From contig JAHLEH010000008.1 in assembly GCA_018883545.1 (NCBI GenBank), forward strand, positions 1 to 64,000: a stretch of 64,000 nt of DNA. The letters run 5' to 3'. The position numbers and the translations under genes are program-made. Each line of letters starts with the position of its first letter. The first letter of the stretch is position 1. This DNA comes from Marixanthotalea marina. GTDB taxonomy: Bacteria > Bacteroidota > Bacteroidia > Flavobacteriales > Flavobacteriaceae. Below the pieces are notes generated by a model, which saw only the letters and a program-made list of their open reading frames with translations, searched no databases and had not been told where the DNA came from. This document shows positions 47,736 to 56,191 of this stretch, piece by piece.

Positions 47736-48830
47736 ATGAAACACTTTAAATTACCATTTTACAATATTATATTCTGTAACTTGCTTTTAGTATTATTTTC
47801 TTGCAGCAATAGCAACAAAACAGCTAACACCTTCGTAACAATAAAAGAAGAAGCTTTCTACATTAACAACAAAATAACCTATGAAGGCCGCCATTGGAAA
47901 AACCATAAAATTGAAGGTTTACTATTTAACTCCAGAATGGTACAAGGCGTTTTTGATGATACCAATCCAGAAACAAGAACGCTTTTTGGTTACCCAGACA
48001 CCAAAGCATGGGATCCTAACAGAAACACACAAGAATTTATCAATGCCATGCCCAATTGGAAATCGCATGGCCTATTGGCGTTTACTTTAAACCTACAAGG
48101 CGGAAGTCCTACTGGCTATGGTAACAAAGACTGGGTTAATTCTACATTTGACAGTAAAGGCAATTTAAAACCTGCTTACCTAGATAGACTTGAAAGCATT
48201 TTAAATAAAGCGGATGAACTTGGCATGGTTGTTATATTGGGGTACTTTTATTTTGGTCAAGACCAATTGCTAAAAGATGAAACTGCCGTTGTTAATGCCG
48301 TAGACAACATTACCAATTGGATTATTGAAAAAGGTTACAAAAACATACTTATTGAAATAAATAATGAATGTGATATTCAGTACGATCATGAGATTCTAAA
48401 ACCTAAACGGGTTGACGAACTTATAAAAAGGGTTAAAAATTTAAGTAATAACACGCTTTTAGTTGGTACCAGTTTTAGTGGAAATGCCCTACCAACACCA
48501 AATGTAATAGAAACCTCCGATTTTATATTAATTCATGGAAATGGCGCCAATGCTGAAGACATAAAAAATTTGGTACTAAACGTAAGAAATTCTGAAGTCT
48601 ATACCCCAAAGCCTATTCTTTATAATGAAGACGACCATTATGATTTTGATAAGGAATCTTATAACTTACTATCGGCCATAGAAAATTATGCTTCTTGGGG
48701 CTATTTCGATTTTAGACGCGATGGTGAAGATTTTGAAGAAGGTTTTCAGAGTGTACCTGTAGATTGGGAAATTAACTCCGAACGCAAAAAAGACTTTTTT
48801 AATAAATTAAAAGAAATAACAGGATATTGA
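47736..48830 (+). CDS. lipoprotein with a glycoside-hydrolase clan-A-like TIM barrel
   Basis: A 364-residue lipoprotein (lipobox LFSC, C23). The body has the order of a clan-A glycoside hydrolase: a VVILGYFYFGQDQ strand, the acid/base candidate E211 in ILIEINNEC, and the nucleophile candidate E298 in KPILYNEDDHY. The sequence YASWGYFDFR near the end is also typical of the barrel. This does not match a named family in my memory, so the substrate is open. The downstream gene begins four bases after it. Confidence 0.68.
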   Translation: MKHFKLPFYNIIFCNLLLVLFSCSNSNKTANTFVTIKEEAFYINNKITYEGRHWKNHKIEGLLFNSRMVQGVFDDTNPETRTLFGYPDTKAWDPNRNTQEFINAMPNWKSHGLLAFTLNLQGGSPTGYGNKDWVNSTFDSKGNLKPAYLDRLESILNKADELGMVVILGYFYFGQDQLLKDETAVVNAVDNITNWIIEKGYKNILIEINNECDIQYDHEILKPKRVDELIKRVKNLSNNTLLVGTSFSGNALPTPNVIETSDFILIHGNGANAEDIKNLVLNVRNSEVYTPKPILYNEDDHYDFDKESYNLLSAIENYASWGYFDFRRDGEDFEEGFQSVPVDWEINSERKKDFFNKLKEITGY

Positions 48831-48833
48831 TTT

Positions 48834-49424
48834 ATGGAATCTGTTGAAGAATATATAGAAAGACATACTAAATACTCAGATGCTCTGGCTTTATTAAGAC
48901 GTATTTTACTATCTACGGAACTAGAGGAAACCATTAAATGGAATGCACCTGTTTACACCATAAACAATAAAAACGTAATTGGTTTAAGTGCTTTTAAGAA
49001 CCATTTTGGTCTGTGGTTCTTTAATGGTGTCTTTTTAAAAGATGAAAAGAAATTATTGCTCAATGCTCAAGAAGGCAAAACCAAAGCATTACGCCAAATG
49101 CGCTTTGAATCTATTAATGATATTGATAAAAACATTGTATTAGCTTACATTAAGGAAGCCATAGAAAATCAAAAATTAGGCAAAGAACTCAAGCCTAGCA
49201 GAAAGCCTAAAGCCATAATCATTCCCGAATTACTTGCAAACGAACTGAACAAGAACACCAATTTAAAATCTAGTTTTGACTCTTTGGCTACGTATAAACA
49301 ACGGGATTATGCAAATTACATTAAGACAGCAAAACGGGATAGCACCAAACTATCCCGCCTGAATAAAATTATTCCAATGATTTTAAAAGGCATTGGTCTT
49401 AACGACAAATACCAAAAACCATAA
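48834..49424 (+). CDS. YdeI/OmpD-associated family protein (DUF1801-like)
   Basis: A 196-residue protein. Residues 1-110 resemble DUF1801 (ETIKWNAPVYTINNKNVIGLSAFKNHFGLWFFNG), and residues about 130-180 the YdeI C-terminal part with its two-helix IIPELLANELNKN... SLATYKQRDYANYI segment. The family is widespread but its biochemistry is not established. It starts four bases after the glycosidase-like gene and ends one base before the convergent proB stop. Confidence 0.82.
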   Translation: MESVEEYIERHTKYSDALALLRRILLSTELEETIKWNAPVYTINNKNVIGLSAFKNHFGLWFFNGVFLKDEKKLLLNAQEGKTKALRQMRFESINDIDKNIVLAYIKEAIENQKLGKELKPSRKPKAIIIPELLANELNKNTNLKSSFDSLATYKQRDYANYIKTAKRDSTKLSRLNKIIPMILKGIGLNDKYQKP

Positions 49425-49425
49425 A

Positions 49426-50196
49426 TTATATCGACACTTTAGTACCTACGCTTTTGCCGTCAATAATATCTATAATGGTGTTTTCTTTTTTACCATTTGC
49501 TATAAACGTAGGAATGTTTTTAGATGCTGCTTGCTTGGCATAGTCTAATTTAGACCCCATGCCTCCTCGGCCTTCTCCTTCGGTTTTATTACTATCCTTA
49601 ATATACTTATCTAAATTTTCATCTGGCTGTATATCGGTAATAAGATCGCTGTTTTCTGAATCCGGATGGCCATTATACACCCCATCGATGTCTGTTAAGA
49701 TAATAAGTTTATCGGCGTTCATTAATTGTGCAATTAAACTGGCCAATTCATCATTATCTGAAAACATAGACATGGTAACAGAAACCGCATCATCTTCATT
49801 AGCTATGGGAATAACACCTTCCGAAATCAATCCTTCACAGCAGTTTATCATATTTTCACGGTGCAATCCCGGACTAAAATCGCGTTTGGTTGGTAGTACC
49901 TGGGCACATTTTAAACCATAATCGTGAAAAATATTATAGTACAAACGCATCATTCTAGGCTGTCCAATGGCCGAATATACTTGTCGGCGTTGGGTTTTAT
50001 CTTTTATTTTCGATTTCCCCAGAACTTCTTTTCCTGCAATTACAGAACCTGATGACACTAAAATGGTCATAATATCCCTTTCGTACAGTTCGGCAATTTG
50101 GCTTACCAAACGTTTTAGAACAGGTCTTACTATTCTATTATCCTTGTTGGTCATCACATTGGTACCAACTTTAATAACTATTCTTTCTTTATACAT
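49426..50196 (-). CDS. proB: glutamate 5-kinase without PUA domain
   Basis: A 256-residue amino-acid kinase fold enzyme that phosphorylates glutamate in the first step of proline synthesis. VIKVGTNVM (about 6-14) is the phosphate-binding start. VSSGSVIAGKEVLG, ANEDDAVS and the TDIDGVYNGHP segment are conserved. It ends at the kinase domain, lacking the PUA domain of the E. coli enzyme. It begins one base after proC, so the two are likely translated together. proA is not in this window. Confidence 0.92.
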   Translation of the reverse strand: MYKERIVIKVGTNVMTNKDNRIVRPVLKRLVSQIAELYERDIMTILVSSGSVIAGKEVLGKSKIKDKTQRRQVYSAIGQPRMMRLYYNIFHDYGLKCAQVLPTKRDFSPGLHRENMINCCEGLISEGVIPIANEDDAVSVTMSMFSDNDELASLIAQLMNADKLIILTDIDGVYNGHPDSENSDLITDIQPDENLDKYIKDSNKTEGEGRGGMGSKLDYAKQAASKNIPTFIANGKKENTIIDIIDGKSVGTKVSI

Positions 50197-50197
50197 T

Positions 50198-51004
50198 TTA
50201 ATGTTCTTTGCCTAACTCTACAGCTCGATTAAATGCAGCAAAAGCCGCTTCCTTTATTAATTTATTAACGTTGTTATTATCCATGGAATCTAGGGCAGCT
50301 CTGGTTGTACCTCCTTTAGAGGCCACACGATCCATCCAAGATTCTGGTGACAGGTTAGATTGGTTAAAAAGTTCTACGGCTCCAGTAAATGTCTGACTCA
50401 CCAAAACGGTAGAGTCGCTCTCTGAAAAGCCCATTTGTTTTGCAGCTTCCATCATGCTTTGCATAAAATAGAACACATAGGCTGGTCCACTTCCCGATAT
50501 GCCAGTTGAAGCATCAATAAAATTCTCGTTACTCACTTGGAGTGATTTACCAGTGGTATTCAATAAACTTTCAATAGTAAGCAGTTCAGTTTTCGAGACA
50601 GATGGAGATGTGACGAACGACGTAAGCCCTTTTCCGATTTGCGCAGGTAAATTGGGCATAGCGCGTACTACTTTTTTCAAACCTGTATATTCTTCAATGG
50701 CTTTAATGGTTACACCTGCCATAATTGAAACGATAATCTGTTCTTGGTTTACCAATGGCTTTATAGCTTCAAATAAACTTTCCGCATGGTAAGGTTTAAC
50801 AGCTATAAAAATAATGTCAGCTTGTGGCACACAGTCTTTTAATTCTTTAAAAGCATCAAAGTGTGGTAATTTGTTAAGTTCTTCAAGTTTTTCTTCGGAG
50901 TTGTCTAAAACCATTATGTTTCTTTCCTTTAACAGTTTAGACTTAGACATGCCTTCGGCATAGGTTAGGCCCATATTACCGGCGCCTATTACTAAAATTT
51001 TCAT
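50198..51004 (-). CDS. proC: pyrroline-5-carboxylate reductase
   Basis: A 268-residue NAD(P)H-dependent enzyme making proline from pyrroline-5-carboxylate. The Rossmann loop VIGAGNMG is at residues 4-11. The C-terminal dimer region has STGISGSGPAYVFYFM and VASKGGTTRAALD. It is separated from proB by one base and reads leftward. No clear promoter box lies directly in front of it; the small reading frames 51038-51229 and 51360-51467 may be part of its leader transcript. Confidence 0.95.
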   Translation of the reverse strand: MKILVIGAGNMGLTYAEGMSKSKLLKERNIMVLDNSEEKLEELNKLPHFDAFKELKDCVPQADIIFIAVKPYHAESLFEAIKPLVNQEQIIVSIMAGVTIKAIEEYTGLKKVVRAMPNLPAQIGKGLTSFVTSPSVSKTELLTIESLLNTTGKSLQVSNENFIDASTGISGSGPAYVFYFMQSMMEAAKQMGFSESDSTVLVSQTFTGAVELFNQSNLSPESWMDRVASKGGTTRAALDSMDNNNVNKLIKEAAFAAFNRAVELGKEH

Positions 51005-51037
51005 TTGGTTTTTTTATAGGTTTTTATTTTAATGTTA

Positions 51038-51229
51038 TTAAATGAATAACATGCTGTTTTTGGTATCCTTCACCTGACCATAATAGGTAAACCCGTATTT
51101 ATGGAGTGTTTTTATAGGATATCCCAAAAGATACTTTTTAATATATGTTTCTTTGGTAGTTAGAACTCCCATTTTTACACTATACCTTGTTTCATAATTT
51201 GTTTTTCTTTTTATGTAAATAAATTTCAT
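51038..51229 (-). CDS. small hypothetical protein upstream of proC
   Basis: A 63-residue frame encoding a basic protein rich in Lys and Tyr (MKFIYIKRKTNYETRY ...). It lies 33 bases before proC on the same strand. No domain is recognised and it could be chance. It may be part of the proC-proB transcript starting at the strong promoter at 51472-51503. Confidence 0.35.
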   Translation of the reverse strand: MKFIYIKRKTNYETRYSVKMGVLTTKETYIKKYLLGYPIKTLHKYGFTYYGQVKDTKNSMLFI

Positions 51230-51359
51230 CTTTCTTTGTTTGAATTAAACGCTTCACGATAAATTCGGTGGTTTAAACTGATTGTGGACATTACTTTGTC
51301 ATTAATATTGAATACTTTTCGCATTCAATCATTAAAAATAAAACAACCGAAAAATAGTA

Positions 51360-51467
51360 TTAGCGTGAGGTAGAAGGTGGGATAAACTTTTTAGATTGGT
51401 TCCTAAACACTAGAAAATTGAAATTAAAAATTCTACCATTTCTTTTTTCATGTTTTTTATCATCCAT
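51360..51467 (-). CDS. candidate 35-residue small protein behind a strong promoter
   Basis: The frame reads MDDKKHEKRNG... ending PPSTSR. Its ATG (51465-51467) lies exactly four bases after a TACCTTTG box, so the transcript would be leaderless. There is no family match and no homology evidence; the promoter is better supported than the protein. The gap from here to 51230 has no other clear feature. Confidence 0.35.
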   Translation of the reverse strand: MDDKKHEKRNGRIFNFNFLVFRNQSKKFIPPSTSR

Positions 51468-51471
51468 AATG

Positions 51472-51503
51472 CAAAGGTACAAAATACTTGAACCAATCAC
51501 AAA
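51472..51503 (-). promoter_or_regulatory. promoter reading toward proC/proB
   Basis: On the minus strand TTTG (51500-51503), 20 bases, TACCTTTG (51472-51479). It is one of the best TTTG-N20-TAnnTTTG matches in the window. It could drive the small frames and the proC-proB genes, since I see no terminator between. Confidence 0.65.
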
Positions 51504-51527
51504 AGCGCCATTTTAAGCTATTGTAAA

Positions 51528-51560
51528 AAACAAGGGCTTCCCGAAAGGAAGCCCTTGTTT
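51528..51560 (-). terminator. terminator of the His/Tyr-rich protein gene
   Basis: AAACAAGGGCTTCC (51528-51541) pairs with GGAAGCCCTTGTTT (51547-51560), 14 pairs, a five-base loop. T residues follow on the minus strand. It separates the His/Tyr-rich gene from the pro genes. Confidence 0.87.
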
Positions 51561-51579
51561 CTAAACTAACTAAAATTAT

Positions 51580-52032
51580 CTAAAACAAACTTAAACCAAC
51601 ACTTGGTGTTGCCACCTTTACACGTGTATTTACACTGTTATACCTCGGATATCTTTCGTAATGGTAATAATAGTCATGATAATAAAATGATGCATGATTA
51701 TAATAATAATGGCTATGGTGGCAGTGCTGATTACAATGGGAATAATGTTCCCTATAAGCATCCTGCTTTCCTTGCATATAGGCATTATAGGCTTCCCTAT
51801 CACGCTTTTTAAGTTCTTTCTCATATTGCTTTTGGTCTTTCCAAAAGTTTTTTTCTTCCTTCTTGTTATTGGCAGCAAACTGCTGTTCAAATTTTGCATC
51901 CTCTAGGGCACGTTGTTTGTAATACGTACTTTTATCTGTTTTAGTAGTATCTGAAACCACAGCCTCCTGAGCTGTTATTGTATAAGAGAAACAAAACATA
52001 ATTAAAGCTGATATGTATTTTACTTTTTTCAT
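51580..52032 (-). CDS. secreted His/Tyr-rich protein
   Basis: A 150-residue secreted protein. The signal peptide is residues 1-21 (ending ITAQ). Residues about 38-92 are highly charged and helical. The region at about 97-132 is extraordinarily rich in His and Tyr (HCNQHCHHSHYYYNHASFYY and onward), with two Cys; it could bind metal or form a structured film. It ends in a hydrophobic PSVGLSLF tail like an outer-membrane signal, though no T9SS domain is seen. Its promoter carries the same GGGTAGG element as the ECF locus. Confidence 0.7.
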   Translation of the reverse strand: MKKVKYISALIMFCFSYTITAQEAVVSDTTKTDKSTYYKQRALEDAKFEQQFAANNKKEEKNFWKDQKQYEKELKKRDREAYNAYMQGKQDAYREHYSHCNQHCHHSHYYYNHASFYYHDYYYHYERYPRYNSVNTRVKVATPSVGLSLF

Positions 52033-52065
52033 AATGTATTATTTATAGATTTTAAGGCCTTTATA

Positions 52066-52098
52066 CATAAAACAAGTAAGTCTTTAATTTACCTACCC
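52066..52098 (-). promoter_or_regulatory. ECF-type promoter of the His/Tyr-rich protein gene
   Basis: On the minus strand GGGTAGG (52092-52098), 16 bases, TTGTTTTATG (52066-52075), then the ATG at 52032 about 33 bases later. The -10 part and the spacing are identical to the site at 36146-36178. Confidence 0.7.
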
Positions 52099-52160
52099 TA
52101 AATCCTGTGTTTTTTGCACTTCGTAACCATAAGCACTTAAATACCAAACTATAAGACATA

Positions 52161-52190
52161 AAAAAACCTCGAAATATTTCGAGGTTTTTT
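52161..52190. terminator. terminator after yajC
   Basis: AAAAAACCTCGAA pairs with TTCGAGGTTTTTT around an ATAT loop (52161-52190); the T run lies on either strand. It ends the nusB-DUF1573-yajC transcript on the minus strand. Confidence 0.85.
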
Positions 52191-52207
52191 AGTTTATGAA
52201 TTTTTGT

Positions 52208-52489
52208 TTAAGCCGTTTTCCTGACTTTCTCGGTCATTTCCATAGAAATTGAAGAACGCTCGTATTTTACTTTTCCAGACATGGTTTCTATAACACACGT
52301 GCTATCTTTATCGTTCAATTCTAAAATTTTGCCGTGAACGCCACTTTTGGTGACAATTTTGTCACCTTTTTTTAGTTCGGCATTAAACTTCTTTTCTTTC
52401 TTTGCTCGTTTCATTTGTGGGGCTATCATAAAAAAATAGACTACCACAAACATTAGAATTATTGGAAAGAAACTTCCTAAATCGCCCAT
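52208..52489 (-). CDS. yajC: preprotein translocase subunit YajC
   Basis: A 93-residue inner-membrane protein that associates with SecDF. One membrane segment at about residues 4-25 (FFPIILMFVVVYFFMIAPQMK), then a basic linker (RAKKEKKFN) and the small beta domain (LKKGDKIVTKSGVHGKILELND). Start and length fit the family. It follows the DUF1573 gene by nine bases in an operon reading leftward. Confidence 0.93.
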   Translation of the reverse strand: MGDLGSFFPIILMFVVVYFFMIAPQMKRAKKEKKFNAELKKGDKIVTKSGVHGKILELNDKDSTCVIETMSGKVKYERSSISMEMTEKVRKTA

Positions 52490-52498
52490 AAATATTAA

Positions 52499-53038
52499 TT
52501 AATCGTGGTTATGACCTTCATGGCCCGGTTGTGTACTATATTTTACTTGTGTTTGGCCTGTAGTCATTAAAGGCGAATTTGTTGTAGTTCCTGCAGCAGG
52601 TTTAACAAAAGCCTTAATCTGAACGGTTTCTGTTCCTTTTTCAGTGTTGGCAGTAACAGTAATGGTTTTACTTACCGTATTAGAACCGCTGCCATTAAAC
52701 TTAACAGTAAAATGACCAGACTCTCCTTTAGCCAAAGGTTCTCTAGACCAATCTTCTGGTACTGTACAGCCACAAGAGCTTTTAATGTCAGTTATTACCA
52801 AAGGCGCATCACCTACATTGGTATAATTAAACACGGTTTCAACAGGAGTGTTAGCTGCTATTTCGCCAAAATCGTGCAATGTTTCTTCAAATTGAAGAAC
52901 AGGGAATTTATTGGCACTAGCATCTCTTTCTGCAGCAACAGCTACATTCGCTTCATTGATTTTTTTTGAGGCATCTTCTTTGCAAGATGTAAATGCTAAT
53001 ACGCTTAAAGCACTTAATCCTAAAATTATTTTTCTCAT
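52499..53038 (-). CDS. DUF1573 lipoprotein
   Basis: A 179-residue lipoprotein (lipobox FTSC, C19) with an MSP/ASPM-like immunoglobulin domain: LHDFGEIAANTPVETVFNYTN, ITDIKSSCGCTVPEDW (with the conserved CGC), and GHFTVKFNGSGS. The family is common in Bacteroidetes with no proven function. A low-complexity Thr/Ser/Gln-rich tail ends in HEGHNHD. It is 89 bases from nusB and nine bases from yajC. Confidence 0.87.
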   Translation of the reverse strand: MRKIILGLSALSVLAFTSCKEDASKKINEANVAVAAERDASANKFPVLQFEETLHDFGEIAANTPVETVFNYTNVGDAPLVITDIKSSCGCTVPEDWSREPLAKGESGHFTVKFNGSGSNTVSKTITVTANTEKGTETVQIKAFVKPAAGTTTNSPLMTTGQTQVKYSTQPGHEGHNHD

Positions 53039-53127
53039 GATAAATTGGTTTAGTCTATAAATAGATTTTTGTAAAAGTAGTAATTATTTAGTCTATTTGA
53101 AATTTTTAAACAATTCTTAACAGATTA

Positions 53128-54072
53128 TTACACTAATCCCCGGCCAATTTTGTTTAGGTTCCCTGCTTCTTCATATTCCTTAACAAGCTTATCCAAAATG
53201 CCATTTATAAAAACACTGCTTTTGGGCGTAGAATACTCCTTGGCTATTTCAAGGTACTCGTTTATGGTTACCTTAACTGGAATGGAAGGGAAATTTTTTA
53301 GCTCGCAAATGGCCATTTGCAACAACACATAATCTACGTTTGCTATTCTGTCTGCATCCCAATTCTGTGTTTTCTTTTCTACTTCATTATTTAAAACCGA
53401 ACGGTTTAGCAATGTTTTTTTAAATAAGTCGACTGCAAACTGTTTATCGTCGGCATCCTTGTAAAGTTTTGGCGTAAAATAATTATCTGGCAACTGTGGC
53501 TTGGCCTTTCTTAACAGTTTTAATATTGTAGTATTTATGGTTGGTAGATCGTCTAACCAAGTAAGGTTTTTATCCTCTATATATTCATATAGTTTTTCGT
53601 TCGGTGCTATTACTTCCTTAAAAACATCTACAACAAACAATTTGTCTTCTTTAAAATCGGACACCTTATTCTGCATATAAGCTTTGTACAAATCACTATT
53701 GGTAATAGCCTTAAAAATTATATCAACATATTCACTATCTAGTTCCCAATTGGTAATTTTATGAGCCTCTAACTGGTTCTTTAATTGCAGGTTATCCTTA
53801 ATGGATAATAACAATTCGTTATTAACAAATTTTCTATTGGGATTTTTATCTTCATGGGTTGCCAAATGCTTGTTTTGTTTTTTAAGCAAGTCGGCTTCAG
53901 CACGTTTCTGTACCTCTATCAGAAGCGATAATATCAGCAAATACAAGTTATACATGTTTTCTATGCTGAAGAGCAAGAACTTTTGGTTGGGGCTAAAATC
54001 ATCACTTTCACCACCTTTGAAGGCGTAAATGGTTTGCATCACTTTTACTCGAATATGTCTTCTATTCAGCAT
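53128..54072 (-). CDS. nusB: transcription antitermination factor NusB (long form)
   Basis: A 314-residue protein that helps RNA polymerase read through rRNA operons with NusE. The N-terminal part has RRHIRVKVMQTIYAF. The all-helical core at residues about 170-310 includes FKKTLLNRSVLNNEVEKK, VDYVLLQMAICELKNFP and VTINEYLEIAKEYS, and TPKSSVFINGILDKL. It is about twice the length of the E. coli protein; the extra central part is typical of Bacteroidetes. Its predicted promoter TATTTTTG is 56 bases upstream, divergent from the ABC transporter gene. Confidence 0.92.
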   Translation of the reverse strand: MLNRRHIRVKVMQTIYAFKGGESDDFSPNQKFLLFSIENMYNLYLLILSLLIEVQKRAEADLLKKQNKHLATHEDKNPNRKFVNNELLLSIKDNLQLKNQLEAHKITNWELDSEYVDIIFKAITNSDLYKAYMQNKVSDFKEDKLFVVDVFKEVIAPNEKLYEYIEDKNLTWLDDLPTINTTILKLLRKAKPQLPDNYFTPKLYKDADDKQFAVDLFKKTLLNRSVLNNEVEKKTQNWDADRIANVDYVLLQMAICELKNFPSIPVKVTINEYLEIAKEYSTPKSSVFINGILDKLVKEYEEAGNLNKIGRGLV

Positions 54073-54127
54073 AAAACAAAGAACTTATAGTTAAAAAAGG
54101 TCGTGTCATTTATATCCTTTCAGACGG

Positions 54128-54254
54128 CAAAAATAATACTATTTTAAAAAAAACAACTTCTATTTTAGTTTTTATTGATATGGTACTTTAGGCTATATTT
54201 AACATTTTGCTTTCATGCCAGAAATGCATTTATTGGTTTAAACGTGTATATTTG
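54128..54254. promoter_or_regulatory. divergent promoter region of nusB and the ABC exporter
   Basis: The minus strand carries TATTTTTG (54128-54135) toward nusB, with GTTG 18 bases further. The plus strand carries TATATTTG (54247-54254) toward the ABC gene, whose start site near 54259 places the ATG at 54279 downstream and excludes the earlier frame start at 54207. Confidence 0.55.
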
Positions 54255-54278
54255 TTTCCCTATTTAGCAAGGCCATTA

Positions 54279-56045
54279 ATGAAAGAACTTAGGCAACTAG
54301 ACAAATACCTTTACAAATACAAAACCTATCTGTTAATTGGGGTTGTTATTACCATTGTAGCTAGAATTTTTCTATTATATACCCCTAGATATGTTAAACG
54401 TATTTTTGACATTATAGACAAATATAACAACGAGAGCAATGCAGATATTCAAATCGTACAAGGCGAATTGCTTGAGGCCATTCTTTATATAATAGGGGCT
54501 GCTGTTATTGCAGGTATTCTCACATTTTTTATGCGACAAACTATTATTAATGTGTCTCGATATATAGAGTACGATTTAAAGAATGAAGTGTTTGACCACT
54601 ATCAAAAACTTTCTTTAAATTTTTACAAGAAGAACCGAACAGGCGACCTGCTTAACCGAATTACAGAAGATGTAACGCGCGTACGCATGTATTTTGGCCC
54701 AGCCATTATGTACAGCATCAACACCATTACACTTTTTGTGATTTCGTTAGCTTATATGTTTAACGAAGCCCCTACGCTTACGCTTTACACGATCGTGCCA
54801 CTGCCTATCCTCTCGATAGCAATTTATAAATTAAGTAAAGAAATTCATAAACGCAGTACCGTTGTACAAGAGTTTCTATCTAACCTATCATCGTATAGCC
54901 AAGAAACATTTAGTGGTATCTCGGTTATTAAAGCTTACGGTATTGAACCCCAAACCTCTGAAGGTTTTGACGAACTTTCAACTGAAAGCAAAAAAAAACA
55001 GATTCATTTAGCTAGCGTACAGGCATTGTTTTTCCCCATGATGATTTTACTTATAGGGGTTAGCAACCTATTGGTTATCTATATTGGTGGCACGCAATAT
55101 GTAAGTGGAAAAATAGAAAGCATAGGTACCATTGCAGAGTTTATAATTTACGTTAACATGCTTACTTGGCCAGTAGCCACTGTTGGCTGGGTAACTTCAA
55201 TTGTGCAGCAGGCCGAAGCTTCCCAAAAGCGCATCAATGAGTTTTTAAACATTGAACCCGAAATTAGAAATACAGTTACTACGCCTAGTGAAATAAAAGG
55301 AAATATATCTTTTGAAAATGTTTTCTTTACGTATGATGACACCAATATAGAAGCCTTAAAAGGCATTAGCTTTACCTTATCATCTGGTGAAACCCTTGCC
55401 ATTTTAGGTAAAACAGGCTCTGGAAAATCAACTATCTTGGATTTAATTGGCAGATTATACGATATAGATAAAGGGAAAATATTAATCGACGGCACACCAA
55501 TAAAACAACTAAACCTAGACGACCTTAGAAATAGTATTGGTTATGTTCCGCAAGATGCCTTTCTGTTTTCAGACACCATAAAAAACAACATTAAATTCGG
55601 TAAAGAAGATGCTACCGATGAAGAAGTTATAGAAGCAGCAAAAAAAGCACACGTACACAAAAACATCGTGAAATTTGGACAAGGGTATGAAACCATTCTG
55701 GGAGAGCGCGGCATTACACTTTCTGGTGGACAAAAACAACGTGTTTCTATAGCCAGAGCTATTATAAAAACACCTAAAATACTGTTGTTTGATGATTGTT
55801 TATCGGCCGTAGACACCGAAACTGAAGAAAAAATATTAAAAAACCTATACCAAGTAACATCCAACAAAACCACCGTTATTGTAAGCCATAGGGTTTCGTC
55901 GGTAAAAAATGCCGATAAAATAATTGTATTGGATAATGGAAAAATTATTCAAGAAGGCACCCACGAAACACTTATAAACACCGATGGCTACTACAAACAC
56001 CTTTACATAAAACAATTAAGCGAAAACACAGATAAAGACTTATAA
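54279..56045 (+). CDS. ABC-type exporter (fused membrane and ATPase domains)
   Basis: A 588-residue half-transporter when started at 54279; the in-frame ATG at 54207 lies upstream of the predicted transcription start and adds an unrelated Cys/Trp-rich stretch. Six membrane segments fill about residues 17-310. The nucleotide-binding domain has the Walker A LGKTGSGKST, a Q-loop YVPQDAFLFSD, the signature LSGGQKQR and the Walker B ILLFDD. It resembles lipid or multidrug exporters of the MsbA/MdlB type. The substrate is unknown. Confidence 0.88.
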   Translation: MKELRQLDKYLYKYKTYLLIGVVITIVARIFLLYTPRYVKRIFDIIDKYNNESNADIQIVQGELLEAILYIIGAAVIAGILTFFMRQTIINVSRYIEYDLKNEVFDHYQKLSLNFYKKNRTGDLLNRITEDVTRVRMYFGPAIMYSINTITLFVISLAYMFNEAPTLTLYTIVPLPILSIAIYKLSKEIHKRSTVVQEFLSNLSSYSQETFSGISVIKAYGIEPQTSEGFDELSTESKKKQIHLASVQALFFPMMILLIGVSNLLVIYIGGTQYVSGKIESIGTIAEFIIYVNMLTWPVATVGWVTSIVQQAEASQKRINEFLNIEPEIRNTVTTPSEIKGNISFENVFFTYDDTNIEALKGISFTLSSGETLAILGKTGSGKSTILDLIGRLYDIDKGKILIDGTPIKQLNLDDLRNSIGYVPQDAFLFSDTIKNNIKFGKEDATDEEVIEAAKKAHVHKNIVKFGQGYETILGERGITLSGGQKQRVSIARAIIKTPKILLFDDCLSAVDTETEEKILKNLYQVTSNKTTVIVSHRVSSVKNADKIIVLDNGKIIQEGTHETLINTDGYYKHLYIKQLSENTDKDL

Positions 56046-56191
56046 TTAGAGGAAAAATAAAAAAACTATTGCTGTAATATAATCAATTAATACTGTGATT
56101 CTTAAAAAGAAACCGTAAATTTTGTTGGTTAGTATATATTTTTTTTAGATTTTTGGTACTAATAATGATAATACGTTAATATTATATAACT

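Noticed and set aside
51360..51467. Proline-sensing attenuator for proC/proB
   Set aside because: The small frame contains only two adjacent Pro codons and no terminator hairpin follows before proC, so it does not have the layout seen at the gat operon.
54207..54278. Start of the ABC exporter at 54207
   Set aside because: A good promoter box at 54247-54254 lies downstream of it, and the extra residues do not resemble an exporter N-terminus.
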